From CAJXMH01 sp040220135 (GTDB lineage Bacteria; Bacteroidota; Bacteroidia; Flavobacteriales_E; Vicingaceae): a stretch of 64,000 nt of DNA. The position numbers and the translations under genes are program-made. Location of the stretch: the NCBI GenBank assembly GCA_040220135.1, contig JAVJTT010000032.1:5776-69775 (forward strand). Reading direction: 5' to 3'. Numbering within the stretch: the stretch's first letter is position 1; the number at the start of each line of letters is the position of its first letter. Shown piece after piece: positions 8,289 through 16,557 of this stretch. Below the pieces are notes generated by a model. The model was not told where the DNA came from. It did no database searches and worked only from the letters and a program-made list of their open reading frames with translations.

Positions 8289-8894
8289 TTAAAAGAGACT
8301 TCGAATAGAGGGATAAGTTTCACGCAAGGCTTTTTTAACTTCCTTAGTCTTTAACCAAAGTGCTTCTTCAATGTCTTCTTCCGCTTGAGGTTTTAAGACA
8401 TTTTCGCTGGCCGTCTCCATTTCATACCAATGGGTTTGCTTTAAAATTATTTTTTCCCCCAAAGTATAAATGTGATAGGTTGAAGGTAACTTTTCCAACA
8501 CCAATAAACCTTCGAGACCGCACTCCTCTTCAACTTCACGCACCGCTGCTTCTTCAATTGACTCTTCGGCTTCGACTTTTCCTTTTGGAAGATCCCATTT
8601 CCCCAGTCGTTTAATCCACAGCATTTCCCCTTTTTGGTTGCGCACTCTGCCACCAGCAGCCTGAATTTGAGTAAAGGTATTTTGAAATTCTTGCCAGACC
8701 TTTTGGCTGTCTTTGCAAATAAAATGGATGCACATACTATGCTCTACTTCCTTTAAAAGCCAATCAACCACTGCTTGAAAAATAACAAGCGATGGATTTT
8801 TTATGAACATTACGGACACTGATTGTTCATATTTTTCAACCTTTTCAGCGAAACAAAGGGCGTGTTCCTTGATAAAAACTTGATACTTTTGCAT
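8289..8894 (-). CDS. Nudix hydrolase
   Basis: The 201-residue protein carries a complete Nudix box at residues 105-127: G105, E111, then R119-E-V-E-E-E-C-G-L127, exactly G-x5-E-x7-REUxEExGU. It hydrolyses an NDP-X substrate I cannot specify. An N-terminal ~80-residue extension lies before the Nudix fold and is typical of a Bacteroidota subgroup. Its start codon is only 2 nt from that of the divergent pyrE, so the promoter must lie within pyrE. The pairing suggests nucleotide sanitation or pyrimidine-related control, by inference. Confidence 0.92.
   Translation of the reverse strand: MQKYQVFIKEHALCFAEKVEKYEQSVSVMFIKNPSLVIFQAVVDWLLKEVEHSMCIHFICKDSQKVWQEFQNTFTQIQAAGGRVRNQKGEMLWIKRLGKWDLPKGKVEAEESIEEAAVREVEEECGLEGLLVLEKLPSTYHIYTLGEKIILKQTHWYEMETASENVLKPQAEEDIEEALWLKTKEVKKALRETYPSIRSLF
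8884..8891 (+). promoter_or_regulatory. -7 promoter box for pyrE inside the Nudix gene
   Basis: TACTTTTG matches TAnnTTTG in full and ends 5 nt before the pyrE ATG at 8897. If used, transcription would begin at or very near the start codon. The box lies within the first codons of the divergent Nudix gene. Confidence 0.5.
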
Positions 8895-8896
8895 GT

Positions 8897-9544
8897 ATGC
8901 AAGTTAATAAAGATACCGCTTCGAAAGTAGCTGAATTTCTACTTCAAATTAAAGCGATTAAATTGAATAAGAAAGAGCCCTTTCAATGGGCTTCAGGATG
9001 GAATTCGCCTATCTATTGCGACAATCGAAAAACACTTTCCTTTCCGAAAGTGAGGACTTTCATTCGTCAGAAATACGCAGAGACCATTCAAGAGAACTTT
9101 GGTCAGGTAGATGTTATTGCCGGCGTAGCTACCGGAGGTATTGCTCAAGGCGCTTTGGTGGCGCAAGAGTTAGAATTGCCCTTTATTTATGTTCGTTCTT
9201 CTAGCAAAGGACACGGCTTGCAGAATTTAATTGAAGGGGAAGTGGAATCTGGTCAAAGGGTAGTTGTTATCGAAGATTTAATCTCTACCGGCATGAGCAG
9301 TCTAAATGCCGTGCAAGCCCTACGTGAAAAAGGATGTCACGTAGTGGGCATGGTAGCCATCTTTTCATATGGCTTTCAAGTGGCCAAAAGTAATTTCCAG
9401 AATTATCAATGCCCACTTTATACACTAAGCGATTACAGTAGCTTAATAGAAGTAGCTTTAGAAAGTGGCTACATTAACCAAGAAGATATTAAATCATTAA
9501 AAAGCTGGAGAGAAGATCCGGCAAATTGGAAGGTATACGCATGA
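8897..9544 (+). CDS. pyrE: orotate phosphoribosyltransferase (PyrE)
   Basis: Converts orotate and PRPP to orotidine 5'-monophosphate in de novo pyrimidine synthesis. The protein has 215 residues. It shows the substrate loop FQWASGWNSPIYCDNRKTLSFP and the PRPP-binding motif VVVIEDLISTGMSS near residues 120-133. The start is firm because the family N-terminus (AEFLLQIKAIKLNKKEPF) is complete. The stop overlaps the next ATG in an ATGA quartet. The start codon lies only 2 nt from that of the divergent Nudix gene, and the -7 box at 8884-8891 implies an almost leaderless mRNA. Confidence 0.97.
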   Translation: MQVNKDTASKVAEFLLQIKAIKLNKKEPFQWASGWNSPIYCDNRKTLSFPKVRTFIRQKYAETIQENFGQVDVIAGVATGGIAQGALVAQELELPFIYVRSSSKGHGLQNLIEGEVESGQRVVVIEDLISTGMSSLNAVQALREKGCHVVGMVAIFSYGFQVAKSNFQNYQCPLYTLSDYSSLIEVALESGYINQEDIKSLKSWREDPANWKVYA

Positions 9545-9945
9545 CAGTAATTGAAACAAAAAAAGAAGTATCGTCCAATAGTCCACAAAAGCTATTTGAC
9601 TTTTTAACCGACATGAACAACTTCGAAGCTTTAATGCCGGAAGGAAAGGTAGAAAAGTGGAACTCAGAAAAAGATCAATGCGAGTTTACCATTAAAGGAA
9701 TGGCTCGAATTGGACTTAAAATAGTGGATACCGAATCCCCAAATCGCATTCAAATAGAATCTTTTGGCAAAGTGCCTTTCCCTTTTACACTTGAAATTTG
9801 TCTCGACGAAAAAGACAATGAAGGTAGTGAAGTCTACATGACTTTTAAAGGGGAGATCAATGCTTTTATGAAGATGATGGTAGAAAAGCCCTTGCGTAAT
9901 TTTTTCAACATGTTAGTTGAAAAAGCAGCTACACTCTCCCTATAA
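9541..9945 (+). CDS. SRPBCC family protein
   Basis: A 134-residue START/Bet v1-like ligand-binding domain protein (SRPBCC), recognised from the ETKKEVSSNSPQKLFDFLTD start and the alternating strands KCEFTIKG-type pattern. I use the ATG at 9541, which overlaps the pyrE stop as ATGA, rather than a TTG five codons earlier. It is translationally coupled to pyrE. Its ligand is unknown. The 3' end overlaps the convergent birA gene by 17 nt. Confidence 0.82.
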   Translation: MTVIETKKEVSSNSPQKLFDFLTDMNNFEALMPEGKVEKWNSEKDQCEFTIKGMARIGLKIVDTESPNRIQIESFGKVPFPFTLEICLDEKDNEGSEVYMTFKGEINAFMKMMVEKPLRNFFNMLVEKAATLSL

Positions 9946-10681
9946 ATTTAATTTCCTTTAAATCGAAAGCTAGTATGGCTTCTTCCTTCTTAACTAGGAG
10001 TTTCCCATCTTCTGCTACATCAACAATGGTGGCGACAAACTTGTGGGCTTTATCTTGAAAACGGTAAGGCACTTTAAAAGCAAATAAATGCGTTAGATAT
10101 CGCTTTTTAATTTGTTGAAATTTCTGCTCTTTCAATAAATTGTAATGCTCTTTAAAAATGGGCTGCCAAGCTTGTAAAAGTGATTTTCGGTTGTACTCTT
10201 TTTTATTTTGTAAAGCTAAAGACGTAGCACTTTGACTAAGTTTTCCGAATTCTTTTTGGTTCACATTTATCCCAACGCCCAAAATAGAGGCTCGTATTTT
10301 ACTTCCACTCAAGTTGTTCTCAATTAATATACCGGCTACTTTTTTGCCCTCAATTAAAATATCATTTGGCCACTTCACCTTTACTTCTTTGGCTGACAAA
10401 CTGGCCAATAACTCGGCTAATGAATTTGCCACTAGCATGCTCAAATAAAACTGTTTTTCTACCTCCATGTAAGGCTCTACTACAAGGCTAAACAACAGAT
10501 TCTTAGACTCCTCTGCTGTCCATTGACTTCCCCTTTGGCCTTTCCCATGGCGTTGAAAATCGGCCCAAATTAAATCTCCCTCTCTGGCCTTTTTGGCATT
10601 CAAAGCTGCTAAGGCATAGATATTGGTTGAATCCAATTCAGAAATATGAAATATTTGAAATTTAAAATCGCTTGAACTCAT
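9929..10681 (-). CDS. birA: biotin-[acetyl-CoA-carboxylase] ligase (BirA)
   Basis: Attaches biotin to carboxylase carrier proteins via biotinyl-AMP. The protein has 250 residues: ELDSTN, then GKGQRGSQWTAEESKNLLFS (biotin/AMP loop) and KWPNDILIEGKKVAGILIEN, all BPL hallmarks. There is no N-terminal helix-turn-helix, so it is a monofunctional ligase and not the BirA repressor. It is needed for acetyl-/propionyl-CoA carboxylases; the latter would supply the methylmalonyl-CoA mutase encoded at 49-53 kb. Divergent from rsfS (84 nt). Confidence 0.94.
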   Translation of the reverse strand: MSSSDFKFQIFHISELDSTNIYALAALNAKKAREGDLIWADFQRHGKGQRGSQWTAEESKNLLFSLVVEPYMEVEKQFYLSMLVANSLAELLASLSAKEVKVKWPNDILIEGKKVAGILIENNLSGSKIRASILGVGINVNQKEFGKLSQSATSLALQNKKEYNRKSLLQAWQPIFKEHYNLLKEQKFQQIKKRYLTHLFAFKVPYRFQDKAHKFVATIVDVAEDGKLLVKKEEAILAFDLKEIKFIGRV

Positions 10682-10735
10682 TTATTTATAAGGCATAGCA
10701 AATAGCAAAGTAAGTTTAACGAAGGTTGAAATCCT

Positions 10736-10743
10736 TACTTTTG
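10736..10743 (+). promoter_or_regulatory. -7 promoter box for rsfS-ftsH
   Basis: TACTTTTG is a full TAnnTTTG match, 22 nt before the rsfS ATG. A TTTA at 10715-10718 is at roughly the right distance for -33 but is not TTTG. Probably drives rsfS-ftsH and perhaps the genes through psd. Confidence 0.5.
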
Positions 10744-10765
10744 CACTTTATTCGCAAACGAATTT

Positions 10766-11143
10766 ATGGCTAAAAAGAAGAAAGCACTAAAATCAGACGA
10801 ATTGTCAGCCCAAATTGTTAAAGGCATACAAGAAAAAAAAGGGGAAAACATTGTACTCTTAGACCTTACAGGAGTAGATGGGGCAGTTACAGATTACTTT
10901 GTGATTTGTGAAGCAAATTCCTCAACGCAAATTGGAGCAATTCGTGATTCGATTGAAGAAGAAGTAAGAAAATCAAGTGGAGAAAAACCTTGGCACGTTG
11001 AAGGAACATCTAACTTAGAGTGGGTGTTGTTAGACTATGTTGATGTAGTAGCACACGTTTTTAATCCTGAAAAAAGAGCTTATTTTAATCTCGAAGGACT
11101 ATGGGCAGATGCAGACATCAAGGAAATTGAAGCGATATATTAA
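10766..11143 (+). CDS. rsfS: ribosome silencing factor RsfS
   Basis: RsfS/Iojap family protein (DUF143) that binds ribosomal protein L14 and blocks subunit joining when nutrients are scarce. The protein has 125 residues, typical size. Family motifs include LDLTGVDGAVTDYFVICEANSSTQI, PWHVEGTSNLEWVLLDYVDVVAHVFNPEKRAYFNLEGLW. It is followed 9 nt later by ftsH, a common order in Bacteroidota. Confidence 0.96.
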   Translation: MAKKKKALKSDELSAQIVKGIQEKKGENIVLLDLTGVDGAVTDYFVICEANSSTQIGAIRDSIEEEVRKSSGEKPWHVEGTSNLEWVLLDYVDVVAHVFNPEKRAYFNLEGLWADADIKEIEAIY

Positions 11144-11152
11144 GAGATAGAA

Positions 11153-13342
11153 ATGGCAGAAAAAAAACAACAAAGACCAAATACGAGCAGAAAGAAAGCT
11201 GCAGGCGGAGGAAAGAAAGACCCGAAAAAGAATTTTAATTTTTATTGGATTTACGCCATTATCGGTGTTATTCTAATTGGCTTAAACCTTTTTAACCTGA
11301 GTGGTGGAGAGAAAAAAGTAACATGGAATCGCTTTGTCGACGACATGCTTAAAACCGGAGAGGTAGAAAGACTTCTTGTAGTTACTACAGGCAATGATTC
11401 TAGGGTAGAAGTATTTATTGAACAGAACGCCCTGCAGCAAGACAAGTATAAGGCAGTTCGTGAAAATGGCATTGGTGCCATGGGTTCACAAGGACCGCAT
11501 TACTACTTAAAAATTGGGACTATCGACCAGTTCAACAATGACCTAAACCGAGTTTACGAACAACTTCCAGAAGACAAGCAAGTTAGACCGGATTATGAAA
11601 CACGTAGTAATTGGGCAGGCGAACTGATCGGTTGGTTATTACCCATTGCTCTTATCATTGGTTTTTGGATTTTCATCATGAGAAGAATGACTGGTGGTGG
11701 CGGTGGCCCAGGTGGTCAGATCTTTAACATTGGTAAATCAAAAGCTACTTTATTCGATAAAGCAAAGAATGTAAACATCAGCTTTGATGATGTAGCCGGT
11801 TTAGAAGAAGCGAAAACTGAAATTGAAGAAATTGTAGAATTCCTTAAAAACCCAAAACGTTACACCGAGCTTGGCGCCAAAATTCCAAAAGGAGCCTTAT
11901 TGGTAGGCCCTCCCGGTACCGGTAAAACCTTGATCGCAAAAGCGGTGGCTGGTGAAGCCCAAGTGCCGTTCTTTAGTCTTTCAGGGTCTGATTTTGTTGA
12001 AATGTTTGTTGGGGTTGGAGCTTCTCGAGTTCGCGATCTATTTAAACAAGCCAAAGAAAAGGCCCCGGCCATTGTTTTTATTGATGAGATTGACGCTATT
12101 GGTAGAGCCAGAGGGAAGAGCATGGCTCAAGGAGGCAATGATGAAAGAGAAAATACCTTGAATCAATTGCTAACCGAAATGGATGGCTTTGGCAACAACA
12201 GCGGGGTTATTCTTTTAGCAGCGACAAACCGAGCCGAAGTATTGGATCGTGCTTTGCTGCGTCCCGGCCGTTTTGACCGACAAATTCATGTTGACTTACC
12301 CGACTTGAAAGAGCGAATTGAAATATTTAAAGTGCATGTGAAGCCATTGAAAGTAGATGACTCAGTGGACTTAAAATTTCTAGGTAAACAAACTCCCGGT
12401 TTTTCAGGTGCCGACATTGCAAACATTTGTAACGAAGCAGCCTTGATTGCAGCCCGTAAGAAAAAGAAAAAAATTGTGCAACAAGACTTTATTGATGCAG
12501 TAGACCGCGTAATTGGAGGGTTGGAGAAAAAGAACAAGATCATTACAAAAACGGAGAAGAAGACCATTGCATACCATGAAGCGGGTCACGCCGCTGTAAG
12601 CTGGCTAACTCGATATGCCTCTCCATTGGTTAAAGTAACCATTGTACCAAGAGGTAGAAGTTTAGGAGCCGCTTGGTACTTACCTGAAGAAAGACAGATA
12701 ACCACTACCGAACAGATGTTGGACGAAATGTGCGCAGCTTTAGGTGGACGTGCAGCAGAGGAAATCACTTTTGGCAAAATTAGCACCGGTGCATTGAGTG
12801 ACTTAGAAAAGATCACGAAGCAAGCCTATGCTATGGTTTCTGTATATGGCTTAAATGATAAAATTGGAAACGTTAGTTTCTACGATTCTAGCGGACAAAG
12901 CGAGTACAGCTTCCAAAAACCATACTCCGAAAAAACAGCAGAATTGATAGACAATGAAGTGAAGTTGATGGTAGAAAAAGCCTACACCCGAACCAAAAAC
13001 ATCTTAACTGAGCATCAAGATCAATTGAAAGAATTAGCTGAGTTACTGCTTGAAAAAGAAGTAATCTTTAAGGATGATTTGGAAAAAATCTTTGGTAAAA
13101 GAAGTTACAATGATGAGAGCCGTGCTGAAGAGTTGTTGAAAGAAAACATGAATGGGGAGGAAAAAAAGACTAAAAAGAAGCTAGAAAATAGCGCTGAATC
13201 GGAAGTCAAAGAAGAAAAAGAAAAGAAAGACACTTCAGAGGAAAAAGAAAAGAGTTCGGAGACAAAAGAAAAAAAAACCAAGAACGGCACCTCGAGCCAA
13301 AGTGAAGAAGGTGTGAGTCCTAAGGAAGAAAAAGCCAACTAA
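11153..13342 (+). CDS. ftsH: ATP-dependent zinc metalloprotease FtsH
   Basis: Membrane-anchored AAA+ protease that degrades misfolded membrane and regulatory proteins. The protein has 729 residues. A Lys-rich cytoplasmic N-terminus is followed by a membrane segment (~32-48), a periplasmic domain, a second membrane segment (~160-178), Walker A GPPGTGKT (252-259), Walker B VFIDEID, the second-region-of-homology arginines (LLRPGRFDRQI) and the zinc site HEAGH (475-479). The last ~75 residues are an extreme Lys/Glu low-complexity tail not needed for the fold. Reading frames opposite it are shadows. Confidence 0.97.
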   Translation: MAEKKQQRPNTSRKKAAGGGKKDPKKNFNFYWIYAIIGVILIGLNLFNLSGGEKKVTWNRFVDDMLKTGEVERLLVVTTGNDSRVEVFIEQNALQQDKYKAVRENGIGAMGSQGPHYYLKIGTIDQFNNDLNRVYEQLPEDKQVRPDYETRSNWAGELIGWLLPIALIIGFWIFIMRRMTGGGGGPGGQIFNIGKSKATLFDKAKNVNISFDDVAGLEEAKTEIEEIVEFLKNPKRYTELGAKIPKGALLVGPPGTGKTLIAKAVAGEAQVPFFSLSGSDFVEMFVGVGASRVRDLFKQAKEKAPAIVFIDEIDAIGRARGKSMAQGGNDERENTLNQLLTEMDGFGNNSGVILLAATNRAEVLDRALLRPGRFDRQIHVDLPDLKERIEIFKVHVKPLKVDDSVDLKFLGKQTPGFSGADIANICNEAALIAARKKKKKIVQQDFIDAVDRVIGGLEKKNKIITKTEKKTIAYHEAGHAAVSWLTRYASPLVKVTIVPRGRSLGAAWYLPEERQITTTEQMLDEMCAALGGRAAEEITFGKISTGALSDLEKITKQAYAMVSVYGLNDKIGNVSFYDSSGQSEYSFQKPYSEKTAELIDNEVKLMVEKAYTRTKNILTEHQDQLKELAELLLEKEVIFKDDLEKIFGKRSYNDESRAEELLKENMNGEEKKTKKKLENSAESEVKEEKEKKDTSEEKEKSSETKEKKTKNGTSSQSEEGVSPKEEKAN

Positions 13343-13360
13343 ATCGATTAACTTTAGCCC

Positions 13361-13570
13361 ATGTCAATAAAATGGGTTAAAGTTTTTAGCACACCAACCA
13401 ACTATCTGGTAGAATTGATTCGAGGACAATTGGAAGACCAAAGCATTAAAACTTTTGTGCTCAATAAGCAAGACTCTATGCACTCTCCTATCTTTGGAGA
13501 AATAGAACTTTACGTTAGCAGTGAAGATGTTTTAAAAGCAAAACACCTGATTTCAAAAAGCGAATTTTGA
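13361..13570 (+). CDS. DUF2007 domain protein
   Basis: Small protein of 69 residues with the DUF2007 pattern: VKVFSTPTNYLVELIRGQLEDQSIKTFVLN and a terminal AKHLISKSEF helix. Predicted to be a small signal-transducing or PII-like ferredoxin-fold protein; no function has been shown to my knowledge. Its TGA stop overlaps the TTG start of cdsA (TTGA), so cdsA is probably translationally coupled to it. Confidence 0.85.
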   Translation: MSIKWVKVFSTPTNYLVELIRGQLEDQSIKTFVLNKQDSMHSPIFGEIELYVSSEDVLKAKHLISKSEF

Positions 13571-14400
13571 GCAATTTAGGAGAAAGAATTTCAACTAGCA
13601 TTGTTTTTGTAATTGTGCTTTTAGGGGCTATCATTCAAAGCGAATATGCTTCCTCCATTCTCTTTTTTGTGATGATCTTATTGTGTCAAAGAGAGTTTTA
13701 CAATTTCTTTAAGCCCACAGACATAAAACCTCAAAAGAACATCGGCATCTTATCCGGGCTGTTATTTTTTACCATTTCTATTTTAGGCCGAATGATTGAC
13801 TTGAATCAAAACACCTTGTTTCTGATCATTCCCATTATTTTCACTCTCTTCATTGTAGAGCTTTACCGAAATCGGCCACAACCCATTCCCAACATTGCCT
13901 TTACCCTTTTGGGAATAATTTACATTGCTGTACCCATAACCTTGCTGCACGAACTGGCTTATTTTAAAAACTTAAACTTTGGCAGTGAATACAGCTATGA
14001 GATCTTGATCGGTTACTTTTTTGTTCTATGGGCTAATGATACTGGAGCTTATTTCGTGGGTAGAAGTTTGGGAAAGCATAAACTCTTTCAGCGAATTTCA
14101 CCGAAAAAAACCTGGGAAGGAAGTATTGGGGGTGCTTTTTTTGGCCTTTTGGTGGGGTATTTAAATGCTTTAATGTTTCCACACATAGCGGTAGAACTCT
14201 GGCTCATTATTGCAGCCATTGTTGTGCTATTTGGCTCTTTGGGAGATCTAGTAGAGTCTCTTTTCAAGCGAAGCTTAAACATTAAAGACTCTGGCAATTT
14301 ATTGCCAGGACATGGAGGAGTGTTAGACCGCTTCGATGGAATCTTTATTTCGGCACCTATGGTATATACTTTTTTACGATTGGTTTCTATCTGGCAATAG
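13567..14400 (+). CDS. cdsA: phosphatidate cytidylyltransferase (CdsA), TTG start
   Basis: Makes CDP-diacylglycerol from phosphatidate and CTP, the branch point of phospholipid synthesis. The protein has 277 residues and about eight membrane segments. The CDP-alcohol signature is complete near the C-terminus: SLFKRSLNIKDSGNLLPGHGG then VLDRFDG. The start is TTG at 13567: the first in-frame ATG is ~37 codons in and would remove the first membrane segment, while MSNLGERISTSIVFVIVLLG is a good family N-terminus. The start overlaps the stop of DUF2007. Confidence 0.94.
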   Translation: MSNLGERISTSIVFVIVLLGAIIQSEYASSILFFVMILLCQREFYNFFKPTDIKPQKNIGILSGLLFFTISILGRMIDLNQNTLFLIIPIIFTLFIVELYRNRPQPIPNIAFTLLGIIYIAVPITLLHELAYFKNLNFGSEYSYEILIGYFFVLWANDTGAYFVGRSLGKHKLFQRISPKKTWEGSIGGAFFGLLVGYLNALMFPHIAVELWLIIAAIVVLFGSLGDLVESLFKRSLNIKDSGNLLPGHGGVLDRFDGIFISAPMVYTFLRLVSIWQ

Positions 14401-14421
14401 TTTATCTATTTTTGACACAAT

Positions 14422-15081
14422 ATGAAATTTCACAAAGAAGGTGGCCCAAGCCTAATTTTGGTAGTAGTTTTCGGACTCGCCATTAGCATTTTAGCTCATG
14501 TATTTGCGCCAAACATTCCCGTTATACAGTATTTAGCTTATGCAATAAGCTTGTTTTTGCTGATTATGATCTTGCAATTTTTTCGCGACCCAAAGAAAAA
14601 CTTGGTCGTGAATGAAAACCAAATTATTTCCCCTTGTGATGGGAAAGTGGTGGTTATTGAAGAAGCAGAGGAAACCGAATACTTAAACGAAAAACGGAAG
14701 CAAATTTCCATTTTCATGTCACCTTTGAACGTGCATAATAACCGCTACCCGATTGGCGGAAAATTAAAGTACTACAAATACCATCCGGGAAAATATTTAG
14801 TGGCTTGGCATCCCAAATCTTCTACTGACAATGAACGCACAACTGTGGTGGTAGAAGACGCAAAGAACCGGACTGTCTTATTCCGACAAATTGCCGGTGC
14901 ATTGGCCCGTCGTATTGTTTTTTATGGCAAGGAAGAAGAAAAAGTGGAGCAATCCTCAGAATGTGGCTTTATCAAGTTTGGCTCACGGGTTGACTTATAC
15001 CTGCCTCTTGATTGTAAAATAAAAGCTAACCTAAACGATAAGGTAATTGGCGGAGAAACGGTAATTGCGGAGTTTGAGTAA
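14422..15081 (+). CDS. psd: phosphatidylserine decarboxylase family protein
   Basis: Converts phosphatidylserine to phosphatidylethanolamine. The protein has 219 residues, the short type found in Bacteroidota. Two N-terminal hydrophobic segments (~10-27 and ~32-52) precede IISPCDGKVVVIEE, FMSPLNVHNNRYPI and the self-cleavage site KFGSRVDLYLP, where Gly187-Ser188 would be cut to make the pyruvoyl group on Ser188. It follows cdsA after 21 nt, matching the pathway. Confidence 0.93.
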   Translation: MKFHKEGGPSLILVVVFGLAISILAHVFAPNIPVIQYLAYAISLFLLIMILQFFRDPKKNLVVNENQIISPCDGKVVVIEEAEETEYLNEKRKQISIFMSPLNVHNNRYPIGGKLKYYKYHPGKYLVAWHPKSSTDNERTTVVVEDAKNRTVLFRQIAGALARRIVFYGKEEEKVEQSSECGFIKFGSRVDLYLPLDCKIKANLNDKVIGGETVIAEFE

Positions 15082-15122
15082 AAGCAATAAAAGTTAAGGC
15101 GCACTTCTAGTACAATCAATTA

Positions 15123-15440
15123 CTAACGCTCAAAACCATAAGCCCTTTCCACTTTCGCTACCCGAACTTGAAATTTTTTGTACCACTCTTCTCGGCCTCT
15201 TTTTTGAGCAATTTGATGACTTACAACTGCTTTCCATTCCTTTATGGCTGCTTCATCTTTCCAATAGGAAATAAACAAGCCTACTTCTGATCTTGCGGCT
15301 TCAAAACCCAAGAATCCGGCTTGCTCTTCTGCCAAGGCTTCTAAATCGGCTGAGACTTTTTGGTATTCTTCAGTATCCTCTACCAAAGTAGAAGTAAAAA
15401 TTACCGCATAATAAGGCGGATCAGGCGTTTCAGCGATCAT
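15123..15440 (-). CDS. antibiotic biosynthesis monooxygenase (ABM) domain protein
   Basis: A single ABM ferredoxin-like domain of 105 residues: YYAVIFTSTLVEDTEEYQKV, then GFLGFEAARSE and ISYWKDEAAIKEWK. Members are heme- or quinol-handling monooxygenases or simple dimeric proteins, so the name does not prove antibiotic synthesis. It overlaps the upstream DAHP synthase gene by 11 nt and must be co-transcribed with it. Convergent with psd (41 nt gap). Confidence 0.86.
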   Translation of the reverse strand: MIAETPDPPYYAVIFTSTLVEDTEEYQKVSADLEALAEEQAGFLGFEAARSEVGLFISYWKDEAAIKEWKAVVSHQIAQKRGREEWYKKFQVRVAKVERAYGFER

Positions 15441-16518
15441 CTTTGCTTTGTATTATGGTCTGTTGACGAATGGACTCATCATGGATCGCATTGTAAAAAA
15501 CCTCTATGAACTCACTTTCCACCCCAAGAGCTGCCCCATTCTTCAGTGCTCGTTTTAAGATTTCTTTCCAACGCTCTAGCTGCAAAATTGTTACCTGATT
15601 GTCTTTCTTGTATTGACCAATCTGTTTTACAATTTCCATTCGATGAGCTATACGGTCTATTAAATCATCGTCAACTTTATCAATTTCAGCCCTCAACAAT
15701 TCCAAACGATTTTGAAATTCTTGATCATAACAAGCCGACTTCTTTTGAACCAATTCGCCTAAAATTTCTTTTAATCGCTTTGGAGTAAGCTGTTGTTGTT
15801 TATCGCTTAGTGCCTGGTCTGGTTGATGGTGCGTTTCGATCATCAAACCATCCATGTCGAGGTCTAGCGCCTTTTGAGCTAAATGAGGAATGAGCTCCGA
15901 CTTTCCACCAATGTGACTAACATCACAAACAACAGGCAATTCAGGATAGGTTGCTTTTAATTGAATGGCTAAATTCCAATTGGGGGTATTTCTGTAGGGG
16001 CCATTATCGTTTAAGTGGAAGCCGCGATGAATGGCCCCCAATTTTGTTATGCCGGCCTTGTTAATGCGCTCCAAAGCTCCCATCCACAAACTAAGATCAG
16101 GGTTAATGGGATTTTTCACAAAAACTGGCACGTCAATTCCTTGCAAGGCATCCGCTAAAGCTTGAACGCTAAATGGATTTACCGTCGTTCTTGCGCCAAT
16201 CCAAAGCACATCAATCCCTGCTTTTAATGCCTTTTCCAAATGATCAGGGTGCGCAACTTCAGTGGCCACCTTCAAGTGGTATTTCTCTTTTATCGCGACA
16301 AGCCAATTGAGTGCCTCTTCTCCTATCCCCTGAAAGCTCCCCGGACGAGTTCTCGGCTTCCAAACCCCCGCACGAAATATATTGTTTTTGATGGCGGCAA
16401 CTTGCTTTGCCGTTGCATCCAATTGTTCAAGACTTTCAGCGCTGCAAGGACCAAAAAACTGAAAGGGCTCTTGTGCTGCCCACTTGCTATCAATCTTTAA
16501 TGTCTTCTCTTCTTTCAT
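15430..16518 (-). CDS. bifunctional DAHP synthase / chorismate mutase
   Basis: Fusion of 362 residues. Residues ~1-265 are a class I-beta 3-deoxy-7-phosphoheptulonate synthase (FFGPCSAESLEQL, RAGVWKPRTRPGSFQG, VFVKNPINPDL, VCDVSHIGGK), which starts the shikimate pathway. Residues ~270-355 are an AroQ-type chorismate mutase (LELLRAEIDKVDDDLIDRIAHRMEIVKQIGQYK). In such fusions the mutase part also serves as an allosteric regulator; that is family knowledge. Followed by the ABM gene with 11 nt overlap. Confidence 0.95.
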   Translation of the reverse strand: MKEEKTLKIDSKWAAQEPFQFFGPCSAESLEQLDATAKQVAAIKNNIFRAGVWKPRTRPGSFQGIGEEALNWLVAIKEKYHLKVATEVAHPDHLEKALKAGIDVLWIGARTTVNPFSVQALADALQGIDVPVFVKNPINPDLSLWMGALERINKAGITKLGAIHRGFHLNDNGPYRNTPNWNLAIQLKATYPELPVVCDVSHIGGKSELIPHLAQKALDLDMDGLMIETHHQPDQALSDKQQQLTPKRLKEILGELVQKKSACYDQEFQNRLELLRAEIDKVDDDLIDRIAHRMEIVKQIGQYKKDNQVTILQLERWKEILKRALKNGAALGVESEFIEVFYNAIHDESIRQQTIIQSKDDR

Positions 16519-16557
16519 TGGTTTTTGAACCGTTCAAATTCGCAATTTGTTCGCCCT

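Noticed and set aside
9526..9540. TTG start five codons upstream for the SRPBCC gene
   Set aside because: The ATG at 9541 forms a standard ATGA overlap with pyrE.
11251..13338. Several minus-strand frames opposite ftsH
   Set aside because: Codon-shadow frames: low complexity, no conserved motifs, and ftsH itself is unambiguous.
15123..15440. Antibiotic biosynthesis locus suggested by the ABM name
   Set aside because: Only a single small ABM protein beside shikimate-pathway genes; no biosynthetic cluster.
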